A stretch of 9,531 nucleotides of DNA, taken from contig JALHUF010000181.1 of the NCBI GenBank assembly GCA_022866195.1, positions 1 through 9,531 of the forward strand, in the 5' to 3' direction. Positions 1 to 6,832 of this stretch are shown here, in pieces. The notes below the pieces were generated by a model. That model saw nothing but the letters and a program-made list of their open reading frames with translations. It had not been told where the DNA came from and made no database searches. Source of the stretch: Terriglobia bacterium. GTDB lineage: Bacteria; Acidobacteriota; Terriglobia; UBA7540. Both the position numbers and the translations under genes were made by a program. How positions within the stretch are numbered: position 1 is the stretch's first letter; each line of letters opens with the position of its first letter.

Positions 1-139
1 ATATCTGGAAAATGCCAATCGCGACTAGGGTGAGCTGCTTGTGAATTTCAGAGACCGGCTGCAAGACCGCGAGGCCGGCCAGGAAGGCTAGCCAGACGAG
101 ATCCATCCAAGCGAGCTTGTGACGTTCCGGCTCGGCCAT
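1..139 (-). CDS. N-terminus of a membrane protein, possibly a sensor kinase (partial)
   Basis: The reverse strand from the ATG at 139 stays open to the left edge and gives 46 residues, beginning MAEPERHKLAWMDLVWLAFL. A short charged N-terminus precedes a hydrophobic stretch at about residues 12-25 (a likely first membrane segment), then a polar linker (SEIHKQ) and a second hydrophobic stretch that runs off the window. A GGA lies about 12 nt before the ATG, a modest ribosome site. From memory, this kind of opening resembles N-termini of membrane-bound sensor histidine kinases in Acidobacteriota, but no catalytic domain is visible, so the product name is a guess. The gene lies 129 nt downstream of mmsA on the same strand, across an AT-rich repeat, and so may have its own promoter. 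Confidence 0.6.
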   Translation of the reverse strand, partial: MAEPERHKLAWMDLVWLAFLAGLAVLQPVSEIHKQLTLVAIGIFQI

Positions 140-200
140 GGCGCACTCATTTCCTGCACCAATGTAGCACGGTTGCACCGGGAGAGGCGACCCGGCAGCA

Positions 201-270
201 ATTTGTGATTGAGGATTTGTGATTGACGATTGCCAGCCAATTACAAATCCAAAATCTGAAATCCAAAATC
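201..270. repeat. AT-rich degenerate intergenic repeat with inverted-repeat core
   Basis: This stretch is much richer in A+T than its surroundings and is built of short near-repeats. ATTTGTGATTG occurs twice on the plus strand (201-211 and 215-225, period 14), and AATCCAAAATC occurs twice near the other end (246-256 and 260-270, period 14). GGATTTGTGATTG (213-225) and CAATTACAAATCC (238-250) form a 13-bp inverted repeat with one G.T pair around a 12-nt loop. The block starts exactly at the mmsA stop codon and ends about 60 nt before the next gene. Similar 'TTTGGATTT/AATCACAAATC' intergenic filler is familiar from metagenomic genomes of Acidobacteriota and Planctomycetes (recall, not searched). 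It could act as a transcript-end stem-loop or be a non-autonomous repeat element. Confidence 0.7.
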
Positions 271-1729
271 ATTTCGGCCAGCGTTCGATCACCACTTTCT
301 TCTCCGTGTAGAACTCTACGGCGTCGCGGCCCTGAGCGTGCAGCGCGCCCAAGAAGCTGCCTTTCCAGCCACTGAAGGGGAAAAACGCCATGGGCGCCGC
401 CACGCCGACATTGATGCCCACGTTGCCTGCCGGAACCTCGTGTCGGAACTTGCGTGCCGCGGCCCCGCTCCCTGTAAAAATCGAGGCGGCATTGCCGTAG
501 GGGCACTGCTTTAGAATTTCGAGGGCCGCCTCCAGCGTCGGGGCGTGCATGAGGCTGAGCACGGGGCCGAAGATCTCGGTTGTCATAAGCGCGCTGCGCG
601 GCGGAAGGTCATCCAGGAGAGTGGGGTTGACGAAGTTGCCCTGCGGGTAGCCGGGAATCTCCGCCCCTCTTCCATCCAGAAGCAGGGTTGCCCCTTCGCT
701 CGCGCCCTGGCCGATCAGGGCTTCGATGCGGGCTTTGCTCTGAGGGGTGATCACGGGCCCCATCGCGACGCCTTCATCCAAACCGTAGCCTACCTTGATT
801 GAACTGGCAGCGGCTCGGATTGCCTCCGGAAACCACCGTTGCGCCTCACCTACCGTCACCGCTACCGCGACCGCCAGGCAGCGCTGCCCGGCGCAGCCAA
901 AGGCGCTCTCACTCACCATGGGCGCGGTCGTTTCCGGGTCAGCGTCGGGGAGGATGACGGCGTAATTCTTTGCTCCGCCTTGACATTGGACGCGTTTGCC
1001 GCTGGCGGCAGCGCGACTGTAGACGTATCCGGCCACCGGGCTCGAGCCCACAAAACTGAGCGCTCGGACTGCCGGGTGGTCAAGCAGCGCGTCCACCGCC
1101 GCCTTGGCTCCGTGACCCAGGTTGACGACTCCGGGCGGCAGCTTGAGGCGCTCCAGGAGCTGGAACACGCGCGCGATGGCGAGGGGCACTTTCTCCGAAG
1201 GCTTCAAGATGAAGGTGTTTCCGCAGGCGAGGGCATAGGGCAGAAACCACAGGGGAATCATCACCGGGAAATTGAACGGAGTGATGGCAGCGACTACGCC
1301 CAGGGGTTGACGGATCAGTGTCTCATCGATGCCGCGCGCCGCGTCCTCCAGGCTGTAACCTTGCATGAGGGTGGGAATGCCACACGCCACCTCGACGTTT
1401 TCAATGGCCCGCCTCACCTCGCCCCGTGATTCGGCGAGCGTCTTCCCGTTCTCCACGGTGAGAAGGCGCGCAATCTCTTCCCAATGTTCTTCCAGGAGTC
1501 GCTTCAGTTGGAAAAGATATTGAACGCGTTCTTCGGGCGGAGTGCGACGCCATTCAGGGAAAGCCGCCGCAGCCGCCTCCGCGGCAAGCGCCACGTCGGC
1601 CCCGCCTGACAGTGGGACCTGGGCGAGCGTCTCGGCCGTCGCCGGGTTGACGACGGCAAGATGCTCACTGGTAGCGGCAGGGCGCCACTGGCCGCCGATA
1701 TAGTTTGGCAATTGCGCACCGGTCTGCAT
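269..1729 (-). CDS. mmsA: CoA-acylating (methyl)malonate-semialdehyde dehydrogenase
   Basis: The product is a 486-residue aldehyde dehydrogenase of the MmsA/IolA type. This family oxidises malonate or methylmalonate semialdehyde with NAD+ and CoA to acetyl-CoA or propionyl-CoA plus CO2, in the cytoplasm. Visible landmarks are PFNFP (residues 151-155), the NAD-binding KPSE (176-179), FVGSSPVAG (227-234), QGGAKN (250-255) and the catalytic Cys284 in GQRC. In ordinary hydrolysing aldehyde dehydrogenases the QGGAKN position reads ELGGK. Absence of that general-base Glu is a known mark of the CoA-dependent MmsA branch. The C-terminal GINVG...FSGWKGS...EFYTEKK block also fits. An in-frame ATG lies ten codons upstream (1759), but AGGAGG 8 nt before 1729 and the usual family start favour 1729. 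The gene follows a PuuP-like permease by 68 nt, probably in one operon. Whether the substrate comes from valine, beta-alanine, inositol or polyamines cannot be read from the sequence. Confidence 0.93.
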   Translation of the reverse strand: MQTGAQLPNYIGGQWRPAATSEHLAVVNPATAETLAQVPLSGGADVALAAEAAAAAFPEWRRTPPEERVQYLFQLKRLLEEHWEEIARLLTVENGKTLAESRGEVRRAIENVEVACGIPTLMQGYSLEDAARGIDETLIRQPLGVVAAITPFNFPVMIPLWFLPYALACGNTFILKPSEKVPLAIARVFQLLERLKLPPGVVNLGHGAKAAVDALLDHPAVRALSFVGSSPVAGYVYSRAAASGKRVQCQGGAKNYAVILPDADPETTAPMVSESAFGCAGQRCLAVAVAVTVGEAQRWFPEAIRAAASSIKVGYGLDEGVAMGPVITPQSKARIEALIGQGASEGATLLLDGRGAEIPGYPQGNFVNPTLLDDLPPRSALMTTEIFGPVLSLMHAPTLEAALEILKQCPYGNAASIFTGSGAAARKFRHEVPAGNVGINVGVAAPMAFFPFSGWKGSFLGALHAQGRDAVEFYTEKKVVIERWPK

Positions 1730-1737
1730 TGGCGATT

Positions 1738-1743
1738 CCTCCT
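1738..1743 (-). promoter_or_regulatory. Shine-Dalgarno site of mmsA
   Basis: The reverse strand reads AGGAGG, a full consensus, 8 nt upstream of the ATG at 1727-1729. It sits inside the short N-terminal extension that an earlier in-frame ATG at 1759 would give, so it decides the start in favour of 1729. Confidence 0.8.
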
Positions 1744-1797
1744 GCGTAGCGGGAAACAAGGATGGTCAAGGCCGCCAGCTCCTGCTTGCGCGGCGCG

Positions 1798-3177
1798 TTA
1801 CGATTCGCGGAAGTCAATCATCACCGGGGCCGCACGGAAGCCGCGGGTCTTGATGGCAGCATAAGTCAACCCGATGGCAAACCAGATTCCACCGACGACT
1901 TTGGCGGGTGTCCGCAAGCCCCACCAGATCCAGAGGCAAAAGAGAAAACCAAATAGCGGCAGGCACAGGTCCGTGAACCAGCGGGGTTTGTGCCCGGGCA
2001 CGCCGACGAAATAGTACTGTTGGATAGTGGCCAGGTTCACACCCATGAAGGCAAGAAACGCGCCGAAATTCAGCAGCTCCGCGGACTGATCATAAGTGAT
2101 GAACAAGGAGGCGACGTAGGCCAGCAGGCCAATCATCCAGATGTTGTGACTCGGCGTGTTGCGCTTGGGATGAAGATAGCTGAAGAACTTGCGCGGCAGC
2201 ACGTTGTCACGCCCCATGCCGAAAAGCAGGCGCGCAGCGCCCAACGTGCCGGTCAGGGCGCTGCCAAAACAAGCGAGAAGAGTAACCGCAGTCATCCCGC
2301 CGAAGAGCGCCACTCCGCCCACGCGCCGGCAAACGTCCCAGAAAGCGGTCTCGAGATTCGGGAAGCCTCGGTAATCAGGCCAAACGCGCTGGCCCAGATA
2401 AACCTCCAGACCACCGAACAGCCCCGTGAACGCGCAGACCAGCACCGCCGCCAGCAACACATTGCGCTTAGGATTCTCGACGTCTTCCGCTAGGGTGGTC
2501 ACGCCATCGAAGCCGATGTAGGTGAGCGCAGCTAAGGAGGTCGCGGCACCAATGACCGGGAAGCTGAAAGTTTTGGGATTGTAGAAAGGCTCAGTCGAAA
2601 AGATTCCGCCCCAGCCCTCCAGGTGGAAGAGGTGGCGAACTGCAAGAACGATGAAAGCCCCGATGACAAGAAACATGAAACCCAGAAGTACCCGATTGGC
2701 GCGCGCCGTGGCCCGGATACCGATCAGGTTCAGCCAAACCACCATCCCGACAAACAACAACGCCCCGACCGCGTAGGGGACCTGGGGCAGCAGACGGTGA
2801 ATGGCTACCGCGACCCAGACGGCATTCAAGATGGGCTGGAGCAGGTAATCGAGAAACATGGCCCAGCCGGCCAGAAAGCCCAGCTGGGGATTAAGACCCC
2901 GGCCGACATAGGTGTAGGCTGAGCCGGCCGCCGGGTAGAGTGCGGCCATCCGCCCATAGCTGAAGGCCGTGATCATCATCGCCACCATGGCGAGCAGGAT
3001 CGTGTCCACAGTGTGGCCGTGTGAGCGGTCCTGCACGACCCCGAAAAGCGGAATGGGTGCGGTGGGCTGGATCAGGACAATGCCGTAGAAGATCAGGTCC
3101 CAAAGCGTGAGCACACGCCGCAAACGCGGCACGGCAGCCGGCGCAGTGGCTTGAACGTTGGTAGAAGCCTCGGTCAT
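1798..3177 (-). CDS. APC-family amino acid/polyamine permease, PuuP-like
   Basis: This is a 459-residue polytopic membrane protein with about twelve hydrophobic segments, a normal length for the amino acid-polyamine-organocation (APC) superfamily. The N-terminal 20 residues are polar and cytoplasmic. TM1 carries the broken-helix region LIQPTAPIP (about 35-43). YPAAGSAYTY (81-90) followed by GLNPQLGFLAGW, GFDGVTTLAEDVENPKR (222-238) and MGRDNVLP (321-328) are the conserved family blocks. They match the E. coli putrescine importer PuuP especially well as I remember it (AGSAYTY..INPH.GF..GW, LGFDAVTTLSEE, MGRDNVFP). It is therefore an inner-membrane importer of an amine or amino acid, with the substrate not proven. 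The ATG at 3177 has no clear Shine-Dalgarno site. It is the first gene of a probable two-gene operon with mmsA (68-nt gap) and diverges from lipA. Confidence 0.88.
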   Translation of the reverse strand: MTEASTNVQATAPAAVPRLRRVLTLWDLIFYGIVLIQPTAPIPLFGVVQDRSHGHTVDTILLAMVAMMITAFSYGRMAALYPAAGSAYTYVGRGLNPQLGFLAGWAMFLDYLLQPILNAVWVAVAIHRLLPQVPYAVGALLFVGMVVWLNLIGIRATARANRVLLGFMFLVIGAFIVLAVRHLFHLEGWGGIFSTEPFYNPKTFSFPVIGAATSLAALTYIGFDGVTTLAEDVENPKRNVLLAAVLVCAFTGLFGGLEVYLGQRVWPDYRGFPNLETAFWDVCRRVGGVALFGGMTAVTLLACFGSALTGTLGAARLLFGMGRDNVLPRKFFSYLHPKRNTPSHNIWMIGLLAYVASLFITYDQSAELLNFGAFLAFMGVNLATIQQYYFVGVPGHKPRWFTDLCLPLFGFLFCLWIWWGLRTPAKVVGGIWFAIGLTYAAIKTRGFRAAPVMIDFRES

Positions 3178-3357
3178 AGGGATTGCGCCAAAGGCTGCCT
3201 AGTATCGCATGGCGGCGGGGGAAAACTGAATGCCTAATGTCTTGGGGCGCCAAGAAAGCGCCAGCATCGCAGGCCCGTTGTCGGTCGAACGACGCAGGCC
3301 TGCTGTGACGGGGGCGGTTGCCCTGCCGAGAGGCGCGGGGTAGAATCAACGCTTAGC
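3178..3357. promoter_or_regulatory. Divergent intergenic region between the permease and lipA
   Basis: These 180 bp separate two divergent genes and must hold promoters for both. A good lipA promoter lies at 3318-3346. For the permease, a weak candidate on the reverse strand is GATACT (complement of 3201-3206) as -10, with TTCAGT (complement of 3225-3230) as -35 and an 18-nt spacer. GCAGGCC occurs twice (3269-3275 and 3294-3300), and a 5-bp GGCGC/GCGCC stem sits at 3246-3262. No recognisable operator or riboswitch is evident, and no short gene is convincing here. Confidence 0.5.
3318..3346 (+). promoter_or_regulatory. Predicted sigma70-type promoter of lipA
   Basis: TTGCCC (3318-3323) and TAGAAT (3341-3346) are separated by exactly 17 nt, close to the housekeeping consensus TTGACA-17-TATAAT. 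Transcription would start near 3352-3354, only about 4-6 nt before the ATG at 3358, so the message would be nearly leaderless. Confidence 0.5.
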
Positions 3358-4269
3358 ATGCATGAGCTTGTCCAGATCGGGGCGTCGTCGCGGCGGACCC
3401 GGCGGCCGGCGTGGCTGAAAGTGCGCCTGCCGGCGGGCGACAACTATTTCGCGCTAAAGCGATTGATGCGCGGGCAGGCGCTCCACACGGTATGCGAGAG
3501 CGCCCGCTGTCCCAACATCGGTGAATGCTGGACGCATCGCACGGCGACGTTCATGATTCTGGGAGAGCTTTGTACGCGGCGCTGCGGTTTCTGCGCGGTG
3601 CCGAAAGGCCGTCCCGGCGGAAAGGTTGACTGGGGAGAGCCCGAGCGTGTGGCCGAGGCGGCCGTCCGCATGGGTCTGAAATACGCGGTGGTCACTTCCG
3701 TGGACCGCGATGACTTGAAAGACGGCGGGGCCGCGATTTTTGCCCAGACCATCGAGGCGCTGCGGCGGCGGATTCCCGGCTGCAAGGTCGAACTCCTGAT
3801 CCCGGATTTTCGCGGCTCAGATGAAGCCGTGGAGGTTGTTCTGCGCGCCCGCCCCGACGTGCTGAACCACAACGTCGAGACCGTGCCACGACTTTACAGC
3901 GCCGCCCGGCGGGGCGCGCAATATGAACGGTCGTTGCGCCTGTTGCGGCGCTCGCGGGAGATTGCTCCTGCGGTTCCTACCAAGTCCGGGCTGATGGTCG
4001 GCCTGGGAGAAACGCTCGAGGAAGTTTGTGCGGTGCTCCGGGACTTGGCCGCAGCAGGCGTGTATATCGTGACGATCGGCCAGTACCTGCGCCCCTCGCG
4101 CGAACAGTTGCCCGTGGCGCGCTTCTACACGCCTGATGAGTTCGCAGCGCTCAAGCAAGAGGGCCTCCGCCTGGGCATCCGCCACGTCGAGTCGGGTCCT
4201 CTTGTCCGCAGCTCTTATCATGCTGACGAGCAGACTACATCGCTTGAGAACGGCCTGATCCGTCCCTGA
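3358..4269 (+). CDS. lipA: Lipoyl synthase (radical SAM)
   Basis: LipA inserts two sulfurs into octanoyl groups on the lipoyl domains of 2-oxoacid dehydrogenases and the glycine cleavage H protein, the last step of lipoate synthesis in the cytoplasm. All signature elements are present: RRPAWLKV near the N-terminus, the auxiliary-cluster cysteines C46, C51 and C57 (CESARCPNIGEC), the radical-SAM CxxxCxxC at C72/C76/C79 (CTRRCGFC), LNHNVETV in the middle, and the C-terminal RSSYHAD (284-290), whose serine completes the sacrificial [4Fe-4S] cluster. At 303 residues it has normal length and looks intact. The ATG at 3358 has no Shine-Dalgarno site, and no in-frame ATG lies between it and the conserved RRPAWLKV block. 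No lipB or dehydrogenase gene is adjacent. The next gene follows after 59 nt on the same strand and may be co-transcribed, without an obvious functional link. Confidence 0.96.
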   Translation: MHELVQIGASSRRTRRPAWLKVRLPAGDNYFALKRLMRGQALHTVCESARCPNIGECWTHRTATFMILGELCTRRCGFCAVPKGRPGGKVDWGEPERVAEAAVRMGLKYAVVTSVDRDDLKDGGAAIFAQTIEALRRRIPGCKVELLIPDFRGSDEAVEVVLRARPDVLNHNVETVPRLYSAARRGAQYERSLRLLRRSREIAPAVPTKSGLMVGLGETLEEVCAVLRDLAAAGVYIVTIGQYLRPSREQLPVARFYTPDEFAALKQEGLRLGIRHVESGPLVRSSYHADEQTTSLENGLIRP

Positions 4270-4319
4270 CGCACGGGGATATTCAAACCAGGGCAATTTG
4301 CGTTGGTATGCGGAGAACC

Positions 4320-4324
4320 GGAGG
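4320..4324 (+). promoter_or_regulatory. Shine-Dalgarno site of the isomerase-like gene
   Basis: GGAGG lies 4 nt before the ATG at 4329 and supports that start over the in-frame ATG at 4308, which has no purine-rich site at a usable distance. Starting at 4329 also leaves a normal short n-region before the twin arginines. Confidence 0.65.
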
Positions 4325-4328
4325 CATC

Positions 4329-5294
4329 ATGTCCAACAACAAACTGAACCGTCGGAGATTTCTTGCGGTCACGGGGCTGGGCGCAGTCGGCTTGGCGCGG
4401 TCGGAATCGCGCGCCGGGGCGCACGGAGCGCGCGAGATCCCGGAACGAAAGTTTTACACCGTCTTAAGTTGCGGTCGGATTGGGGTCAAAGCCAATTTTC
4501 GGGAATCCGTGGATCTTGCCGGCAAATACGGATTCGAGGGAGTGGACCCCGACCCCGGGTACTTCGCGCAGCTCTCCGAGGACGAATTGAAGAGGCTTCT
4601 CGACGAGCTGAAGTCCAAGAACCTGAAGCTCGGCTCAGCCGGTTTGCCGGTGGAATTTCGCCAGGATGAATTGACGTTCAGCGAGGGTCTGAAGAAACTG
4701 CCCGCCGTCCTCAAGATTCTTGCGAAAGCCGGCGTCCAGAGGGTAAGTACCTGGATCCTTTCGTTCAGCGACGCGCTGACTTACCTGCAGAATTTTCGGA
4801 CGCACGCCTATCGCCTTAGGGCTTGCGCGGAAGTCCTGAAGGATCATGGGCAGCGGTTGGGATTGGAGTACGTCGGCCCCAAGACCTCGTGGCGGAGCCA
4901 GCGGCACCCCTTCATCCACACGCTGAGCGAGACCAAGGAGCTCATCGTGGCGATCGGCACGGGGAACGTGGGAGTGCAGCTCGACAGCTATCACTGGTTC
5001 AACGCCGAGGAGACCGAGCAGGACCTGCTGACCCTACGGAACGAAGACGTCATCACCGTTGACCTGAACGATGCGCCGGCGGGAACGCCGCTGGATAAGC
5101 AGGTGGACCTCTCGCGCGAGCTGCCTGCGGCAACCGGGGTGATTCCCGTCAAGGTATTCCTGGACGCCCTGCGGAAGATTAGCTACGAGGGGCCCCTTCA
5201 GGCTGAGCCGTTCAATGCTGCTCTCCGTGCCATGCCCCGTGAGGAGGCCTGCGCAGCTACTGCCGCGGCCATGAAGAAAGCCCTGGCCCTGTGA
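4329..5294 (+). CDS. Tat-exported sugar phosphate isomerase/epimerase-like TIM barrel protein
   Basis: The 321-residue product begins with a twin-arginine signal: KLNRRRFL (residues 5-12), a hydrophobic stretch to about residue 23, then an Ala/Gly-rich end (about 27-34) suited to cleavage, so it is probably exported folded. The rest resembles the AP endonuclease 2/xylose isomerase-like barrel (PF01261 type), in which metal ligands sit at strand ends. Candidates are E180 (GLEYVG), D219 and H222 (LDSYHW), D248 (LNDAP) and E293 (QAEPF). Proteins of this group isomerise or epimerise sugars, inositol derivatives or keto-sugars, and the substrate here is unknown. The ATG at 4308 would add seven residues. 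4329 is preferred because of its GGAGG. It lies 59 nt after lipA and ends convergently with the TPR gene, 83 nt away. Tat-exported members are common in Acidobacteriota and Planctomycetes (recall). Confidence 0.85.
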   Translation: MSNNKLNRRRFLAVTGLGAVGLARSESRAGAHGAREIPERKFYTVLSCGRIGVKANFRESVDLAGKYGFEGVDPDPGYFAQLSEDELKRLLDELKSKNLKLGSAGLPVEFRQDELTFSEGLKKLPAVLKILAKAGVQRVSTWILSFSDALTYLQNFRTHAYRLRACAEVLKDHGQRLGLEYVGPKTSWRSQRHPFIHTLSETKELIVAIGTGNVGVQLDSYHWFNAEETEQDLLTLRNEDVITVDLNDAPAGTPLDKQVDLSRELPAATGVIPVKVFLDALRKISYEGPLQAEPFNAALRAMPREEACAATAAAMKKALAL

Positions 5295-5310
5295 TCTGAG
5301 AGAAACAGGG
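5287..5310 (+). terminator. Weak hairpin overlapping the isomerase-like gene's stop codon
   Basis: CCCTGT (5287-5292) pairs perfectly with ACAGGG (5305-5310), and an inner TCT/AGA pair (5295-5297 with 5301-5303) can stack inside it. The TGA stop lies in the stem-loop. Only a short, T-poor tail (ATTCCGTT) follows, so it is a weak candidate for an intrinsic terminator. Confidence 0.3.
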
Positions 5311-5343
5311 ATTCCGTTGGGTACCAGGGACGGTAAAAGGTCC

Positions 5344-5377
5344 AGGGCTTTCTCCCCGCAATTCTTGAAAGGGCCCT
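5344..5377. terminator. Hairpin between convergent genes, possible bidirectional terminator
   Basis: AGGGCTTTC (5344-5352) pairs with GAAA (5367-5370) and GCCCT (5373-5377), giving nine base pairs with a 2-nt GG bulge and a 14-nt loop. It starts directly after the TAG of the TPR gene. On the reverse strand the stem is followed by GGACCTTTTACC, a short T run. Its position between two convergent genes fits a terminator, but the long loop and short T tract make it moderate at best. Confidence 0.4.
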
Positions 5378-6382
5378 CTATTCCTCGAGCTTCTCTTCGG
5401 GATGGCGGCGTTGGAGGGCGTCGCGCGCCGCGCGGCGAAGCGCTTGGTTCACTTCCGCATTCTCTCCCGCGGTCATCCGGTAGACCTCCCGATACCGGGT
5501 CTCACACTCCTGGATGTTGCCCATGCGGCAGTGCAGGCTTCCGATCAGCATCGGCCAGAGGGGGTTGTGCGGATATTCGTTGGCCAGCTGCTGGAAGAGC
5601 TCGAGGGCGCGAGCATACTGGCGTTCGTTGGGGCGGGAGTAATCTTTGGCCAAGTAGAACTTGGCCTCCGCGCGCGCCAAGTCACCCTTCTCCGCAGCCA
5701 TCTGGAGCTGTTGCAGCCCACGCACGCGGTTCCCACCGGGGAGGCCGATGAAAAAACTGAGAATCTTGACGATTGCCGAGAGGGTGTCCACAAAATAGTT
5801 ATAAATCCCCACTCCCAGGTAGGCGTCGGTGAGATTCGGGTCCAACTCCAAAGATTTGAGCAGGAGGGAGCGCATTTTCCTGCCCGCGCGCGCCGTAGGC
5901 AAATCCCTGTCCCGCAGGCCCTCGAGCCGCGCCCGTAGGGCATAGGTCATGCCCTGATAGAGGTAGTTTCGCGCTACGTCCTGCTGGGCGCGAATGCGGG
6001 CTTCGGACTTGCTGATCGTGGCATTGACCAGGTCCTTAAAGTGGGCGTCATAGGGCGTGCTGGGCAAGTCCGTGGCGGCAAACACGTCGGGGTCGGTCAG
6101 GTTGGCCGTGGCGTAGTAGATCCTCCACCAGACGGCATCGGCTTCGAGAAGGTAGCCCAGAGGGGACTGCGGGTCTTTCTTCTGGATGTCCCGAAAAATC
6201 TCAATGGCGCGGTCGAGATTGCCGTCCATCATCAAGTCGAGGCCGTGACGCCCGAGTGCGCGGGCTTCAGCGTCTCCCAGAGCCTGCGCAGCCACCTCCT
6301 GGGCCCACGCGCCCGTGCTAACCGCCGCCCACAGCGAGAGCAGCGCGAGGCCCTTCAGGAGTGATACCCGATTATTCCCCAT
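5378..6382 (-). CDS. Exported tetratricopeptide-repeat-like protein
   Basis: The product of 334 residues starts with a cleavable signal: MGNNR, a hydrophobic core (about 6-24) and AWA (25-27) before QEV. The mature part is helical, with TPR-like units. The clearest runs from about 40 to 75 (GLDLMMDGNLDRAIEIFR..DP.SP.GYL). A second is near the C-terminus (YARALELFQQLANEYPHNPLWPML). Between them lies a hydrophobic motif (IVKILSFFIGLPGG) that I associate with acidobacterial TPR proteins of unknown role. It probably works in the periplasm or at the outer membrane as a protein-binding scaffold. A TTG at 6397 could extend it by five codons, but the ATG at 6382 has AGGA 6 nt upstream and gives a cleaner signal peptide. 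It follows the Rieske gene by 56 nt, so it is probably the last gene of that operon. It ends with TAG. Confidence 0.8.
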   Translation of the reverse strand: MGNNRVSLLKGLALLSLWAAVSTGAWAQEVAAQALGDAEARALGRHGLDLMMDGNLDRAIEIFRDIQKKDPQSPLGYLLEADAVWWRIYYATANLTDPDVFAATDLPSTPYDAHFKDLVNATISKSEARIRAQQDVARNYLYQGMTYALRARLEGLRDRDLPTARAGRKMRSLLLKSLELDPNLTDAYLGVGIYNYFVDTLSAIVKILSFFIGLPGGNRVRGLQQLQMAAEKGDLARAEAKFYLAKDYSRPNERQYARALELFQQLANEYPHNPLWPMLIGSLHCRMGNIQECETRYREVYRMTAGENAEVNQALRRAARDALQRRHPEEKLEE

Positions 6383-6438
6383 ATTCCATCCTGACAAATC
6401 CGCCTCGCGAGAGCAGACTGCTTCTGCCTGAAGGGTCC

Positions 6439-6771
6439 TTAGGACGGGGAGCGTTTGAGCCAGCCCACGAGTACGTCGTTGCCCTCCACGCGGACTTCGT
6501 ACGTGGATACAGAATGCCCGCCGGGATGGTCCGGCTGTCCTGTGCGCACATCAAACGTCCAGTCATGCCAAGGGCAAGCAAGCACGTGATTCTTGAGTCG
6601 GCCGTTTGCCAGCGGGCCGCCCATGTGCGGGCAGATGGCATTGATGGCGTAGAACTTGCCCTCCACCCGACAAAGGGCCATGGGCTTATCGTGGACGAGG
6701 ATGTGTTTCACCGTGCCTTCGGGAATCTCCCCTACCTCGGCTGCTTTCACAAACGGTGGCTGCTTACCCAT
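6439..6771 (-). CDS. Rieske [2Fe-2S] ferredoxin-like protein
   Basis: A 110-residue stand-alone Rieske domain without signal peptide or membrane anchor, hence a cytoplasmic electron carrier. The cluster ligands are complete: C47 and H49 in CPHMGG, then 16 residues, then C66 and H69 in CPWHDW. The following FDVRTGQPDHPGG and the C-terminal beta strands (YEVRVEGNDVLV) match the dioxygenase ferredoxin/NirD small-subunit group. In well-studied cases such ferredoxins pass electrons to aromatic-ring dioxygenases, but no oxygenase or reductase gene lies in the window. The start is supported by AAGGAG 9 nt upstream (6781-6786 on the reverse strand). It sits 61 nt after the DUF5696-type gene and 56 nt before the TPR gene, probably co-transcribed, though a redox role next to a glycosidase-like protein is unexplained. 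Confidence 0.92.
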   Translation of the reverse strand: MGKQPPFVKAAEVGEIPEGTVKHILVHDKPMALCRVEGKFYAINAICPHMGGPLANGRLKNHVLACPWHDWTFDVRTGQPDHPGGHSVSTYEVRVEGNDVLVGWLKRSPS

Positions 6772-6780
6772 GAACCGATA

Positions 6781-6786
6781 CTCCTT
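6781..6786 (-). promoter_or_regulatory. Shine-Dalgarno site of the Rieske gene
   Basis: The reverse strand reads AAGGAG, 9 nt before the ATG at 6769-6771. It shows the Rieske gene has its own translation start inside the presumed operon. Confidence 0.7.
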
Positions 6787-6832
6787 CTTTGTGTCGGACG
6801 AAGCGGGCAGTTGTTATAGCAGATTTTTCTTT

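Noticed and set aside
155..195. Direct TGCACC repeats (155-160, 174-179) and a CCGGG/CCCGG stem (178-195) upstream of the left partial gene
   Set aside because: The six-base repeats and 5-bp stem are short enough to arise by chance in GC-rich DNA, and no matching promoter spacing or T tract supports a regulatory role.
147..506. A minus-strand frame running from the end of mmsA through the AT-rich repeat
   Set aside because: It is out of frame with mmsA, and half of it is translated repeat ([15 protein letters not shown] residues), a typical spurious product.
839..1429. A 196-codon plus-strand frame opposite mmsA, and similar frames at 1990-2493, 7571-8128 and 8459-9016
   Set aside because: Each mirrors a well-supported gene on the other strand, has biased low-complexity composition and lacks a Shine-Dalgarno site or family resemblance.
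269..5294. An inositol catabolism locus (IolA-like dehydrogenase plus IolE-like barrel protein)
   Set aside because: The two genes are on opposite strands, separated by lipA and a permease of PuuP type. The barrel protein carries an export signal, and no other iol gene is present.
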